This document shows positions 18,131-27,324 of a stretch of DNA of 64,000 bases, in pieces. How positions within the stretch are numbered: position 1 is the first letter of the stretch; every line of letters begins with the position of its first letter. The notes under the pieces are model-generated. The model was not told the origin of the DNA and searched no databases. It saw only the letters and a program-made list of their open reading frames with translations. The position numbers were made by a program, and so were the translations under genes. This DNA is from Winogradskyella undariae (lineage in GTDB: Bacteria > Bacteroidota > Bacteroidia > Flavobacteriales > Flavobacteriaceae), in contig NZ_JABTEL010000001.1 of the NCBI RefSeq assembly GCF_013285155.1, positions 434,001-498,000 of the forward strand. Reading direction: 5' to 3'.

Positions 18131-18877
18131 ATGAAGATATTAGTATGTATTAGTCATGTACCTGATACAACATCAAAGATTAATTTCACAGAAGGAGATA
18201 GTAGATTTGATACTACAGGGGTTCAATTTGTAATTAACCCTAATGATGAGTTTGGTTTAACACGTGCTATGTGGTTTAAAGAAAAACAAGGAGCAAGTGT
18301 AGATGTTGTTAATGTTGGTGGTCCAGAAACGGAACCTACATTAAGAAAAGCTTTAGCTATTGGAGCAGATTCTGCAATTAGAGTTAATACAGAAGCTACT
18401 GATGGTTTTGCTGTAGCGAAACAATTAGCAAAAGTAGCTCAAGACGGAGGTTATGATTTAGTTATAGCAGGTAGAGAATCTATTGATTATAACGGAGCTA
18501 TGGTTCCTGGAATGTTAGCAGCAATAATCGATGCAAATTTTGTGAGTAATTGTATCAGTTTAGAAATTGACGGAACTAATGCAAAAGCGGTTAGAGAAAT
18601 TGATGGCGGAAAAGAAACAGTAAGTACAATGTTACCTTTAGTTATAGGAGGTCAAAAAGGTTTGGTTGAAGAAAGTGATCTTCGTATTCCTAATATGAGA
18701 GGGATTATGATGGCGCGTAAAAAACCATTAACGGTTGTAGAACCAATTGATGTTAGTGCAGAAACTAAAGCTGTAAGTTTTATTAAGCCTATAGCTAAAA
18801 GTGAAGTGATATTAGTAGATGCAGATAATATAGATGAGTTGGTAAACTTACTTCATAACGAAGCTAAAGTAATTTAA
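18131..18877 (+). CDS. etfB: Electron transfer flavoprotein, beta subunit
   Basis: 248 residues, normal length. With EtfA it forms the soluble FAD/AMP heterodimer that takes electrons from acyl-CoA and other dehydrogenases and passes them to the quinone pool. Seen: N-terminal MKILVCISHVPDTTSKI, the AMP/nucleotide region LVIAGRESIDYNGAMVPG, and the C-terminal LRIPNMRGIMMARKKPLTVVE segment that wraps around EtfA. etfA follows after 110 bases. Confidence 0.95.
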   Translation: MKILVCISHVPDTTSKINFTEGDSRFDTTGVQFVINPNDEFGLTRAMWFKEKQGASVDVVNVGGPETEPTLRKALAIGADSAIRVNTEATDGFAVAKQLAKVAQDGGYDLVIAGRESIDYNGAMVPGMLAAIIDANFVSNCISLEIDGTNAKAVREIDGGKETVSTMLPLVIGGQKGLVEESDLRIPNMRGIMMARKKPLTVVEPIDVSAETKAVSFIKPIAKSEVILVDADNIDELVNLLHNEAKVI

Positions 18878-18948
18878 TCTATAGTTGCACTACCAGCATT
18901 GGTTAAGTATTTAACGAATGCTATTTTAAAAATTAATAATAACAAAAT

Positions 18949-18973
18949 AGATTCTTGCTTTGGCAAGAATGAC
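18949..18973. repeat. Short REP-like hairpin between etfB and etfA
   Basis: Arms ATTCTTGC and GCAAGAAT (18951-18958, 18963-18970) around a 4-base loop, followed by GAC. It has the same plan as the hairpin at 22621 (AGATTC-tTG/CTG, T-rich loop, CA(A/G)GAA). It may be an extragenic palindromic repeat that happens to lie before a start codon. Confidence 0.5.
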
Positions 18974-18987
18974 AAAAATCAAATTTT

Positions 18988-19950
18988 ATGTCAATTCTAG
19001 TATATACAGAGTCCGAAAACGGAAAATTTAAAAAAGCGGCTTTAGAAGTCGTTTCATATGCAAAAGCTATTGCAGACCAAATGGGAACATCGGTTACTGC
19101 TATAGCTGTAAATGCAGATAATACAGAAGCATTAGGTAATTACGGAGCCTCTAAAGTTCTTTTAATTAAAGATGAATCGTTAAAAGCTTTTAATGTTAAA
19201 AAATATACAGCAATTGTTGAGAGTGCTGCTAAAAATGAAGATGCTAAAGTTGTTGTTTTAAGCTCTAGTGCTGATAGCAAATATCTAGCACCTATGTTAG
19301 CAGTCGCTTTAGAAGCCGGTTATGTTTCTAATGTTATAGAAGCTCCTTCTGGCGTTTCTCCTTTTACAGTTAAGCGTTCAGCTTTTACAAATAAAGCATT
19401 TGCTAACACAGAAATCAATACTGATGTGAAAATTGTTGGTTTATCTAATAATTCATTCGGGTTAGTTGAAACTGGAGGAAGTGCATCTGTTGAAGATTTT
19501 TCTCCTGCAATACCAGATTCTGGGATTACAGTTGAGTCGGTAGACAAAGCGACAGATAAAGTGAGTATTGCTGATGCAGAAATTGTTGTTTCGGGAGGAA
19601 GAGGACTTAAAGGTCCAGAAAACTGGGGAATGATTGAAGAATTAGCTGAGGTTTTAGGAGCTGCAACGGCATGTTCTAAACCGGTTTCAGATTTAGGATG
19701 GAGACCACATAGTGAACACGTTGGGCAAACAGGAAAACCTGTAGCTTCAAACTTATATATTGCTATTGGGATTTCTGGTGCAATTCAACATTTAGCAGGT
19801 ATTAACTCTTCAAAAGTAAAAGTGGTAATTAATACAGATCCAGAAGCACCTTTCTTTAAGGCAGCTGATTACGGAATTGTTGGAGATGCATTTGAGGTTG
19901 TTCCTAAATTAATTGAAAAATTAAAAGTTTTTAAAGCTGCAAATGCATAA
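18988..19950 (+). CDS. etfA: Electron transfer flavoprotein, alpha subunit
   Basis: 320 residues. The C-terminal FAD domain is clear: VVSGGRGLKGPENWGMIEELA, then ACSKPVSDLGWRPHSEHVGQTGKPV, and the signature LYIAIGISGAIQHLAGINSSK, with PEAPFFKAADYGIVGDAFEVVP at the end. The N-terminal domain (1-190) pairs with EtfB. It is co-directional with etfB. The hairpin between them could tune the ratio of subunits, though that is a guess. Confidence 0.95.
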   Translation: MSILVYTESENGKFKKAALEVVSYAKAIADQMGTSVTAIAVNADNTEALGNYGASKVLLIKDESLKAFNVKKYTAIVESAAKNEDAKVVVLSSSADSKYLAPMLAVALEAGYVSNVIEAPSGVSPFTVKRSAFTNKAFANTEINTDVKIVGLSNNSFGLVETGGSASVEDFSPAIPDSGITVESVDKATDKVSIADAEIVVSGGRGLKGPENWGMIEELAEVLGAATACSKPVSDLGWRPHSEHVGQTGKPVASNLYIAIGISGAIQHLAGINSSKVKVVINTDPEAPFFKAADYGIVGDAFEVVPKLIEKLKVFKAANA

Positions 19951-20005
19951 TTTTATGACCTTTTAATATTCAGCATTTTATGTGTGAGAATTAAAAGATA
20001 TTAAT

Positions 20006-20120
20006 AAGGACTGTTTAAATTTAGACCTTACTTTTGTATCCGTTTTTTATCAGAAGTAACAGGGAAATTCATCAAATCTGCTTAAAGCAGTTGGTAAAGT
20101 CCAAATTTAAACAGTTCTTT
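20006..20120. repeat. Long-range inverted repeat between etfA and the nuclease gene
   Basis: AAGGACTGTTTAAATTTAGAC (20006-20026, 21 bases; the core is ACTGTTTAAATTT) matches the complement of 20099-20120 with two mismatches. The 72 bases between hold a GCTTAAAGC-like minor hairpin and no frame. It could be a structured 3' UTR, a small RNA or a miniature inverted-repeat element. Confidence 0.5.
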
Positions 20121-20134
20121 GTGTTTTATAAATT

Positions 20135-20752
20135 ATGAGTTTAGTTCGTTTAAATATCAAAGGCATATCGTATAGTCAAACCCAAAATGGTGCCTACGCT
20201 TTAATACTTAATGAGGTAGATGGTGACCGAAAATTGCCAATAGTTATAGGTGCTTTTGAAGCGCAATCTATTGCTATTGCTTTAGAAAAGGAAATCCGAC
20301 CTCCGCGTCCCCTTACTCACGATTTATTTAAAAACTTTGCAGACAGATTCGATATTACGGTTAAACAAGTCATTATCCATAAGTTGGTTGATGGCGTTTT
20401 CTACTCTAGCCTAATTTGCGAACGCGATAAGATCGAAGAAATTATCGATGCCAGAACTAGCGATGCTATCGCTTTGGCTTTACGTTTTCAATCTCCAATT
20501 TTTACTTACAAAAATATTTTAGATAAAGCAGGTATCTATCTTAAAGTCAACCCTAAAAAGGAAGATGAAGAAGATCAAGACAGTATTCTAATGGATGAGC
20601 TTATTATTGAAGAAATTGAATCTTCTTCAGAAGAGCAAGGTGGTTATCAAAATAAATCTCTTTCAGATCTTAATACTCTCTTAGAAGAAGCCGTAAATAA
20701 TGAGGATTACGAAATGGCTGCCAAAATTAGAGATGAAATTTCTAAACGCTAA
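20135..20752 (+). CDS. Bifunctional nuclease family protein with UvrB/UvrC motif
   Basis: 205 residues. Residues 1-140 match the BFN/DUF151 domain (KGISYSQTQNGAYALIL, LPIVIGAFEAQSIAIALE, RPLTHDLFKNFADRF, DARTSDAIALALRF), named for DNase/RNase activity reported in plant homologues. The C-terminus adds a UvrB/UvrC-type helical motif (LNTLLEEAVNNEDYEMAAKIRDEI, about 180-203), used for protein-protein contact. An acidic linker joins the two. The nucleoside transporter gene starts 17 bases after the stop, so an operon is likely. Confidence 0.85.
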   Translation: MSLVRLNIKGISYSQTQNGAYALILNEVDGDRKLPIVIGAFEAQSIAIALEKEIRPPRPLTHDLFKNFADRFDITVKQVIIHKLVDGVFYSSLICERDKIEEIIDARTSDAIALALRFQSPIFTYKNILDKAGIYLKVNPKKEDEEDQDSILMDELIIEEIESSSEEQGGYQNKSLSDLNTLLEEAVNNEDYEMAAKIRDEISKR

Positions 20753-20769
20753 CTAAATACTTATTATTT

Positions 20770-22482
20770 ATGAATTATTTTTTCAAGGCAATTTTTGCTA
20801 TATTTCTTGGATTTTCATCAATAACAGCACAAGAACTTGAAAAAACATGGGAGCTAAATGCTTCTGAAAGTATTTACAATACTTTAGATTTTCAAAACGG
20901 TGAATTCAATTTTTCTTCTGATACCGATAATTCGCTTGATGGAAATTACATGTTTCAAAATGATTTATTGGTACTGTATCATAATGATTCTCTTAATTCA
21001 ATTAAAAGATATAAAATTACAGAACTAACAGATTCTACCTTGGTTTTAAAAGGGAGGAAGATGAGTTTCAACTTGGTTTCAAAACCAGAAGAAATTACTG
21101 TAGAGCAAGAAGGTACTTTTACAGAAATTATACCAAATCAAGGATTTTCATTTACAAGCTTATGGAGAGGTCTTTTAGGTATGGTTTCTTTAATCTTTAT
21201 CGCTTTTCTATTCAGTAGCAACCGTAAAGCAATTAATTGGAAAACGGTTGGAATAGGCTTACTTTTTCAACTTGTTATCGCCATTGGTGTTTTAAAAATA
21301 GACTTTATTAAAACCGCTTTCGAGGTTGTGGGACAAGGATTTATTGCAATTCTAGGATTTACACAAGCAGGAAGTGAGTTTTTATTTGGAGGGATGCTAG
21401 ATATTAAGTCTTTCGGATTCATTTTCGCTTTCCAAGTATTACCAACAATTATATTCTTTTCTGCCTTGACCTCTGTTTTATTCTATTTAGGATTGATTCA
21501 GAAAGTTGTAAAAGGTATGGGGTGGTTACTCTCTAAGTTTTTAGGCATTTCTGGTGCAGAAAGTTTAAGTGTGGCTGGTAATATCTTCTTAGGTCAAACC
21601 GAAGCGCCATTACTTATTAAGGCGTATTTAGAAAAAATGAATAAGTCAGAGATTCTTCTCGTAATGATAGGAGGTATGGCAACTGTTGCAGGTGCTGTTT
21701 TAGCCGCTTACATTGGATTTTTAGGAGGAGAAGATGAAGCTTTACAGTTGTTTTATGCAAAACATTTGTTGGCCGCTTCAGTTATGGCAGCACCAGGAGC
21801 GATTGTAATTTCAAAAATATTATTTCCTCAAACCGAAGATATTAATACTGAAGTTGAAGTTTCTCAAGAAAAAATTGGTTCTAATATTTTAGAAGCTATA
21901 GCTAACGGAACTACAGAGGGATTAAAATTAGCTGTTAATGTAGGAGCAATGCTCTTAGTTTTTGTAGCTTTTATTGCTATGATAAATGGAATTTTAGGGG
22001 GGGTAGCTGGATTTGATGGTTTTAAGATTGCTGCTTTAAATATTGATTGGAGTTTTACATCGCTTAATGAAATTATTGCAACAAACACACCTTACGAAAG
22101 TTTATCCTTAGAGTTTATATTGGGTTATTTATTTGCACCTTTAATGTGGTTAATTGGTGTGGCTTCTGAAGATATGGCGTTAATGGGACAGTTATTAGGA
22201 ATAAAATTAGCTGCAAGTGAATTTATAGGCTATATACAATTAGCGGATTTAAAGAATGTGGCGAATGCGACACATCTTACATATGAGAAGTCAATTATTA
22301 TGGCAACTTATATGCTTTGTGGTTTTGCTAATTTTGCTTCAATAGGAATTCAAATAGGTGGAATTGGTTCTTTAGCACCAGGGCAACGTACACAGTTATC
22401 TAAATTTGGAATGAAAGCTTTAATAGGAGGAACTATTGCTTCTTTAATTTCTGCGACTATTGCAGGTATGATTATTGGGTAA
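20770..22482 (+). CDS. Concentrative nucleoside transporter (CNT/NupC family) with extracytoplasmic N-terminal domain
   Basis: 570 residues, longer than the roughly 400 of a plain NupC. Residues 1-20 look like a signal peptide (ending ITAQ). Residues 21-125 form a small beta-rich domain (TWELNAS, LDFQNGEFNF, YKITELTDSTLVLKG), lipocalin-like in rhythm. Membrane helices start near 135. The transporter core carries the family motifs GAESLSVAGNIFLGQTEAPLLIK and AYMLCGFANFASIGIQIGG (read here as ATYMLCGFANFASIGIQ). It should import nucleosides with Na+ or H+. The adjacent thyA and DHFR genes fit nucleotide metabolism. Confidence 0.88.
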   Translation: MNYFFKAIFAIFLGFSSITAQELEKTWELNASESIYNTLDFQNGEFNFSSDTDNSLDGNYMFQNDLLVLYHNDSLNSIKRYKITELTDSTLVLKGRKMSFNLVSKPEEITVEQEGTFTEIIPNQGFSFTSLWRGLLGMVSLIFIAFLFSSNRKAINWKTVGIGLLFQLVIAIGVLKIDFIKTAFEVVGQGFIAILGFTQAGSEFLFGGMLDIKSFGFIFAFQVLPTIIFFSALTSVLFYLGLIQKVVKGMGWLLSKFLGISGAESLSVAGNIFLGQTEAPLLIKAYLEKMNKSEILLVMIGGMATVAGAVLAAYIGFLGGEDEALQLFYAKHLLAASVMAAPGAIVISKILFPQTEDINTEVEVSQEKIGSNILEAIANGTTEGLKLAVNVGAMLLVFVAFIAMINGILGGVAGFDGFKIAALNIDWSFTSLNEIIATNTPYESLSLEFILGYLFAPLMWLIGVASEDMALMGQLLGIKLAASEFIGYIQLADLKNVANATHLTYEKSIIMATYMLCGFANFASIGIQIGGIGSLAPGQRTQLSKFGMKALIGGTIASLISATIAGMIIG

Positions 22483-22517
22483 TTCAACAAGAATAAATTT
22501 TAGATTATAAAAATACT

Positions 22518-22553
22518 TAAAGCATCAGATATTACATTTGATGCTTTTTTTCT
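22518..22553 (+). terminator. Terminator after the nucleoside transporter
   Basis: Stem AAAGCATCA / TGATGCTTT with an 11-base spacer and a T run, 36 bases past the stop. Confidence 0.75.
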
Positions 22554-22620
22554 TTATTTTCGCTTCAAGTCTTGCTGATAAATTAATCAGCATATATTCC
22601 TAAATTTAAGTTTAATTAAA

Positions 22621-22645
22621 AGAGATTCCTGTTTTTGCAGGAAAT
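22621..22645. repeat. REP-like hairpin directly upstream of thyA
   Basis: AGATTCCTG, T-rich loop, CAGGAA: arms 22626-22631 and 22638-22643. It ends six bases before the thyA ATG and resembles the hairpin at 18949. In the mRNA it would occupy the ribosome landing site. Confidence 0.5.
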
Positions 22646-22648
22646 TTT

Positions 22649-23473
22649 ATGAAACAATATCACGACTTAGTAAAACATATTTTAGCTGAAGGAAACGAAA
22701 AAGGAGATCGTACAGGTACAGGTACAAAAAGTGTATTTGGTTATCAAATGCGCTTCGATTTAAGTGAAGGTTTTCCAATGGTTACAACCAAGAAATTGCA
22801 TTTAAAGTCTATTATTTATGAATTACTTTGGTTCTTAAAAGGCGATACTAATATTGATTACCTTACTGAGAACGGAGTAAAAATATGGAACGATTGGGCT
22901 GATGAAAATGGTGATTTGGGACCTGTTTATGGTCATCAATGGCGTAATTGGGCAAGTGAAGATATTGACCAGATTAAAGAAGTTATTCAAACTCTAAAGA
23001 ATAATCCTAATAGTAGAAGAATGTTGGTTTCAGCATGGAATCCTTCAGTATTACCAGATACTTCAAAATCATTTTCAGAGAATGTAGCTAACGGAAAAGC
23101 AGCATTACCGCCGTGTCATGCGTTTTTTCAATTTTATGTTGCTGATGGTAAATTATCTTGTCAACTCTATCAGCGTAGTGCTGATACATTTTTAGGTGTG
23201 CCGTTTAATATTGCGTCTTATGCATTGTTCACTATGATGATGGCACAGGTTTGTGGTTATGAAGCAGGAGACTTTATTCATACATTTGGAGATGCTCATA
23301 TTTATAATAATCACAAAGAGCAGTTAGAATTACAACTCTCTAGAGAGCTTAGACCTTTACCAAAAATGATTTTAAATCCAGAGGTAAAAAATATTTTCGA
23401 TTTTAAATTTGAAGATTTTACGCTTGAAGGTTATAGTCCTCATCCACATATTAAGGGTAAAGTGGCTGTTTAA
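22649..23473 (+). CDS. thyA: Thymidylate synthase
   Basis: 274 residues. It methylates dUMP to dTMP with methylenetetrahydrofolate, releasing dihydrofolate. Seen: DRTGTGTKS with the phosphate-binding Arg, the catalytic Cys156 in [33 protein letters not shown] and the C-terminal [11 protein letters not shown]. The dihydrofolate it produces is recycled by the DHFR encoded at 24976. A TonB-like gene follows nine bases after the stop. Confidence 0.97.
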   Translation: MKQYHDLVKHILAEGNEKGDRTGTGTKSVFGYQMRFDLSEGFPMVTTKKLHLKSIIYELLWFLKGDTNIDYLTENGVKIWNDWADENGDLGPVYGHQWRNWASEDIDQIKEVIQTLKNNPNSRRMLVSAWNPSVLPDTSKSFSENVANGKAALPPCHAFFQFYVADGKLSCQLYQRSADTFLGVPFNIASYALFTMMMAQVCGYEAGDFIHTFGDAHIYNNHKEQLELQLSRELRPLPKMILNPEVKNIFDFKFEDFTLEGYSPHPHIKGKVAV

Positions 23474-23482
23474 ATTTGATTT

Positions 23483-24328
23483 ATGAAGTTATCAGAATTA
23501 TTTACGATTATATTTTTAATATTAATGCAGTTTAGTTGGGCACAAACAGATCCTATTAAAAATGTTTATAATAGACCTTATGTTATTTTTGATGGTTGCG
23601 ATACAGCTGAAGACAAAGAAAAATGCTATGAGATAAATCTTCAGGAACTTATAGGAAAACAATTGAATCATAAATTTTTTAAAGATTCTATTTTTTATTT
23701 AGCTAAAAGAGATACAATTGCAGTACCTATAAATATTCTTTATGATGAATTTGGAGTTATAGTAAAAGATTACTCCTTAGTAACAAATCCTAACACGGAA
23801 TCTAAACAGAGTTATGAAGGCTTATTGGATTCAATTCCTAGGGTGAAACCCGTTTTGGATACCTATAATAAAGGTGTAGCAATAAATATAAGTAGCATAT
23901 TTGGTTATTTTCTAGATAGAACTAAAGATTCAATTATGCCTTTAGTAGGCTATGAACCAAAGATAATTCCATTTTCAATAATAGAAAAAGCACCAGTTTA
24001 TAAAGGATGTGATAGAAAATTAAATAATAAAGATCTTTTAAAATGTATGAATAGTGAGATCTATAAATTAATTTCAAATAATTTTAATATAAATCTAGCA
24101 AGTAAATTAGGTCTTTCTGAAGGGCTAAAACGTATTTACGTAACATTTAATGTCAATAAAAAAGGAAAGGTTTCAGATATAAGAGCAAGAGGACCACACC
24201 CCGATTTAGAAGCAGAAGCTATTCGTGTAATAAACAAAATACCTAAGTTAAAGAGACCAGGTTATTTTAAAAAGAAACCAGTAAAAGTTCCTTACTCTTT
24301 GCCTATTGTTTTTAGCGTAACTGAGTAA
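23483..24328 (+). CDS. Secreted protein with TonB-type C-terminal domain
   Basis: 281 residues. A signal peptide (about 1-21, ending SWAQ) leads into a region with several Cys (DGCDTAEDKEKCYEI; KGCDRKLNNKDLLKCM). The last 80 residues read like a TonB C-terminal domain (LKRIYVTFNVNKKGKVSDIRARGPHPDLEAEAIRVINKIPKLKRPGYFKKKPVKVPYSLPI, in pieces). No Pro-rich spacer or membrane anchor beyond the signal is present, so it is unlikely to be a classical energy transducer. It probably follows thyA in one transcript and ends at a bidirectional terminator. Confidence 0.7.
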   Translation: MKLSELFTIIFLILMQFSWAQTDPIKNVYNRPYVIFDGCDTAEDKEKCYEINLQELIGKQLNHKFFKDSIFYLAKRDTIAVPINILYDEFGVIVKDYSLVTNPNTESKQSYEGLLDSIPRVKPVLDTYNKGVAINISSIFGYFLDRTKDSIMPLVGYEPKIIPFSIIEKAPVYKGCDRKLNNKDLLKCMNSEIYKLISNNFNINLASKLGLSEGLKRIYVTFNVNKKGKVSDIRARGPHPDLEAEAIRVINKIPKLKRPGYFKKKPVKVPYSLPIVFSVTE

Positions 24329-24330
24329 AC

Positions 24331-24367
24331 AAAAAAAAGCATCTCTAAATTATAGAGATGCTTTTTT
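24331..24367. terminator. Bidirectional terminator
   Basis: Perfect stem AGCATCTCTA / TAGAGATGCT with a 5-base loop, flanked by eight A and six T, between converging genes. Confidence 0.85.
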
Positions 24368-24384
24368 GTTTTATGATAAAGGTC

Positions 24385-24684
24385 TTATAATTTAATAATG
24401 CCATTTTCAGCACCAGCAAACTCATTCCAAGCAAACTCATCAGCTTCCTCATCATTAATGTAAGATTCTCCATCTACAAGATACCTAAATTCATAAGAAT
24501 TATCACTTGCCAGATCTACAGTCCCTTTAAAAGAGCCATTTTTTAATTTCTTTAATTGATTTGCTTCGGTATTCCACTCGTTAAAGTTTCCTACTACAGC
24601 TACATTTTCAGCTTCTTTTGCAGTAATCGTAAAGGTTACTTTACAAACAGGCTTAGTTTTTAAAAATTGTTTTTTGATTGCCAT
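24385..24684 (-). CDS. Small isoamylase-N / CBM48-like protein
   Basis: 99 residues from the ATG at 24684 (MAIKKQFLKTKPVCKVTFTI). The frame extends to an ATG at 24702, but the shorter start gives the usual N-terminus. It is one early-set beta-sandwich (AVVGNFNEWNTEANQLKKLKNGSFKGTVDL, YEFRYLVDGESYINDEEADEF), the fold of glycogen-binding and isoamylase N-terminal domains. No catalytic domain is attached. Such stand-alone proteins are common in Bacteroidota; the role is unknown, carbohydrate binding being the obvious guess. Confidence 0.8.
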   Translation of the reverse strand: MAIKKQFLKTKPVCKVTFTITAKEAENVAVVGNFNEWNTEANQLKKLKNGSFKGTVDLASDNSYEFRYLVDGESYINDEEADEFAWNEFAGAENGIIKL

Positions 24685-24975
24685 AATAATAAGTTTGAAC
24701 AATTAAATATAAAACAAAAAGATGAAAGATTGTATTATAGAAATACATTTAATTGTCTAAAAAACAATCATTTATTGATTTATTAATTTTGTAACCATTT
24801 TATCTTTAACTATGTAAAATTTAGTTGTGTATTTTAGAATCTTAGTAATAATCATTTGTCTTATTATTTTGATTTTCATTATTGTATTATAGATTTCTAA
24901 ATAAAATCAAAAGGATATAAATCATATAAACATATTATCAAAAAAAAAGTATCTTTATCTTATTAAATCACAATT

Positions 24976-25911
24976 ATGTTTGGCAGTAAAAAACAAGTTT
25001 CTACAATAGATAAAGATCAATTAGAGTTGATTGAAAACGCTCAGAAGCGTATCAAGCAAAAGAAACGTCTTTATATTCATTTTGTTATTTTTTTAATAGG
25101 TGCAGTTTTTTTAATTATAGCTAATACAGTTTTAGGGATTAAAAAAGATTTTACTATCGCTGGCATTGATTGGTTTGTTTATGCCATATTAGCTTGGTTA
25201 TTCTTATTTATCTATCACTTTGTAAGTGTATTTATTACTCATAAATTTATGGGTAAAGATTGGGAGAAGCATCAGCTAGAAAAATTAGTAAACCTGCAAG
25301 AAGTGCGTATTGATAAATTAAAGCAGAATCTTATTAAAGAAGATACTAAGAAGGTAATTCCTGAGGTATCTAATGAAACAAAAGAAACACCTCAAGTTAT
25401 AAAAAAAAAAAGAACATCTGAGTTAACCATAATTGTAGCAGAAGGTGAAGACAATGCAATAGGGAAAGACAATGATTTAATTTGGCATTTAAGCGATGAT
25501 TTAAAACATTTTAAATCGATTACTAATGGTCATTATATTATTATGGGGCGTAAGACTTTTGAGAGCTTTCCTAAACCTTTGCCTAATAGAACGCATGTTG
25601 TAATAACAAGACAGAAAGATTATAAAGTACCTGCAGGTGTTATAGTTGTAAATTCATTAAATGATGCTATTGATGCTGCTAGATTTGATAAACAACCTTT
25701 TGTAATTGGTGGCGGTGAAATTTATAAGCAAGCTTTACCTTTTGTAGATAAATTAGAAATTACTAGAGTACATGCAACTTTTGAAAATGCAGATACATTT
25801 TTCCCTAAAATAGACGAAACTAGATGGAGGGAAGTAAGTAGAACAACTCATGAAGCAGATGATAAGCATAAGTATTCTTTTTCATTTATTACATATTTAA
25901 AAATGACTTAG
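24976..25911 (+). CDS. folA: Membrane-anchored dihydrofolate reductase (2TM domain fused to DHFR)
   Basis: 311 residues. The N-terminal 95 residues are a 2TM domain: basic amphipathic start, membrane helices at about 33-53 and 64-86, then KFMGKDWEKHQLEK. A charged linker (100-148) leads to a full DHFR (149-311), which reduces dihydrofolate to tetrahydrofolate with NADPH. The active site reads IWHLSDDLKHF with Trp170 and the catalytic acid Asp175; the usual Pro of W-x-L-P is Ser173. GRKTFESFPKPLPNR and VIGGGEIYKQALP bind cofactor. No internal Met precedes the DHFR part, so the fusion is real unless a frameshift was missed. It supports ThyA. Confidence 0.9.
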   Translation: MFGSKKQVSTIDKDQLELIENAQKRIKQKKRLYIHFVIFLIGAVFLIIANTVLGIKKDFTIAGIDWFVYAILAWLFLFIYHFVSVFITHKFMGKDWEKHQLEKLVNLQEVRIDKLKQNLIKEDTKKVIPEVSNETKETPQVIKKKRTSELTIIVAEGEDNAIGKDNDLIWHLSDDLKHFKSITNGHYIIMGRKTFESFPKPLPNRTHVVITRQKDYKVPAGVIVVNSLNDAIDAARFDKQPFVIGGGEIYKQALPFVDKLEITRVHATFENADTFFPKIDETRWREVSRTTHEADDKHKYSFSFITYLKMT

Positions 25912-25937
25912 AAATCTATTCGATATTAATTAAAACT

Positions 25938-25972
25938 AAAAACACCCTAACTAAAAAAGTTAGGGTGTTTTT
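25938..25972. terminator. Bidirectional terminator between folA and metK
   Basis: Stem AAAAACACCCTAACT / AGTTAGGGTGTTTTT, 5-base loop, with A and T flanks on both sides. Confidence 0.85.
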
Positions 25973-25996
25973 ATTATTTGTAATATTTAAGTTTTA

Positions 25997-27250
25997 TTAA
26001 ATATTGAAAGCTTCTTTTACTTTATCAACATAATCTAATTTTTCCCAAGTAAATAACTCTACTTCTAAAGTTTTAGAATCAGCATTCGGTAAGTAAAAAG
26101 TTTTACTCACGGTTTCGTTTTTTCTTCCCATATGACCGTATGCAGCAGTTTCACTATACATTGGCTGACGTAGTTTTAAACGTGCTTCTATAGCAGCTGG
26201 TTTCATGTCAAAAAGTGTTTGAACTGTTTTAGCAATCTCACCATCTGTTAAATTAAAATGACAAGTTCCATAAGTATCAATAAATATACCCATTGGTTCA
26301 GCAACCCCAATTGCATAAGATACTTGTACTAAAATTTGATCACACAAACCAGCAGCAACTAAATTTTTAGCAATATGTCTTGTTGCATATGCAGCACTTC
26401 TATCTACTTTACTTGGATCTTTACCAGAGAAAGCACCACCACCATGTGCACCTTTTCCTCCGTAAGTATCAACAATAATCTTACGACCTGTTAATCCTGT
26501 ATCACCATGAGGTCCTCCAATTACAAATTTACCTGTTGGATTAATGTGATAAGTAATATCATCATTAAACAATTCTTGAATATGTTCTGGTAATTTAGCA
26601 ATGACTCTAGGGATTAATATCTCAATGATATCTTTTCTAATTTTAGCTAACATAGCTTCATCAGCATCAAAATCATCATGTTGTGTAGAAACAACAATAG
26701 CATCTACACGTTGTGGTACATTATCATCACTATACTCAATAGTAACCTGACTTTTAGAATCTGGTCTTAAGTACGTGATATCTTTATTTTCACGACGTAA
26801 TTCAGCTAATTCTTTTAAAATTCGGTGCGATAAATCCAATGCTAAAGGCATAAAATTTTCGGTTTCATTAGTTGCATAACCAAACATCATTCCTTGGTCA
26901 CCTGCACCTTGCTCTTCTTTTGATGCTCTAACAACACCTTGGCTAATTTCTTCAGATTGTTCGTGGATTGCAGATAAAACACCACAAGAATTTCCATCAA
27001 ACATATAAGCACTTTTTGTATAGCCTATTTTGTTTATAGTGTCTCTTGCTATTTTTTGTACATCAAGATATGTATTAGACTTTACTTCACCCGCAAGTAC
27101 AACCTGACCTGTCGTGACTAAAGTTTCACATGCTACTTTAGCTTCCTTATCAAAGGCTAAAAAATTGTCTATTAGAGCATCGCTTATTTGGTCCGCTACT
27201 TTGTCTGGGTGTCCTTCCGAAACACTTTCAGAAGTAAATAAATATGGCAT
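25997..27250 (-). CDS. metK: S-adenosylmethionine synthetase
   Basis: 417 residues. It joins ATP and methionine to form SAM. Seen: [19 protein letters not shown] (His/Asp of the ATP site), [11 protein letters not shown], the signature [37 protein letters not shown] and [19 protein letters not shown]. The slightly long length is normal for Bacteroidota. It is a single gene after a leader of about 190 bases with a SAM-II-like fold, which points to feedback control by SAM. Confidence 0.97.
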   Translation of the reverse strand: MPYLFTSESVSEGHPDKVADQISDALIDNFLAFDKEAKVACETLVTTGQVVLAGEVKSNTYLDVQKIARDTINKIGYTKSAYMFDGNSCGVLSAIHEQSEEISQGVVRASKEEQGAGDQGMMFGYATNETENFMPLALDLSHRILKELAELRRENKDITYLRPDSKSQVTIEYSDDNVPQRVDAIVVSTQHDDFDADEAMLAKIRKDIIEILIPRVIAKLPEHIQELFNDDITYHINPTGKFVIGGPHGDTGLTGRKIIVDTYGGKGAHGGGAFSGKDPSKVDRSAAYATRHIAKNLVAAGLCDQILVQVSYAIGVAEPMGIFIDTYGTCHFNLTDGEIAKTVQTLFDMKPAAIEARLKLRQPMYSETAAYGHMGRKNETVSKTFYLPNADSKTLEVELFTWEKLDYVDKVKEAFNI

Positions 27251-27324
27251 AAATTCTATTATTTAGAATAATAATTCAGTTATAGAAAAACTTTTCGATT
27301 ACAAGGTCGCTAGAGAAGTAGAAA

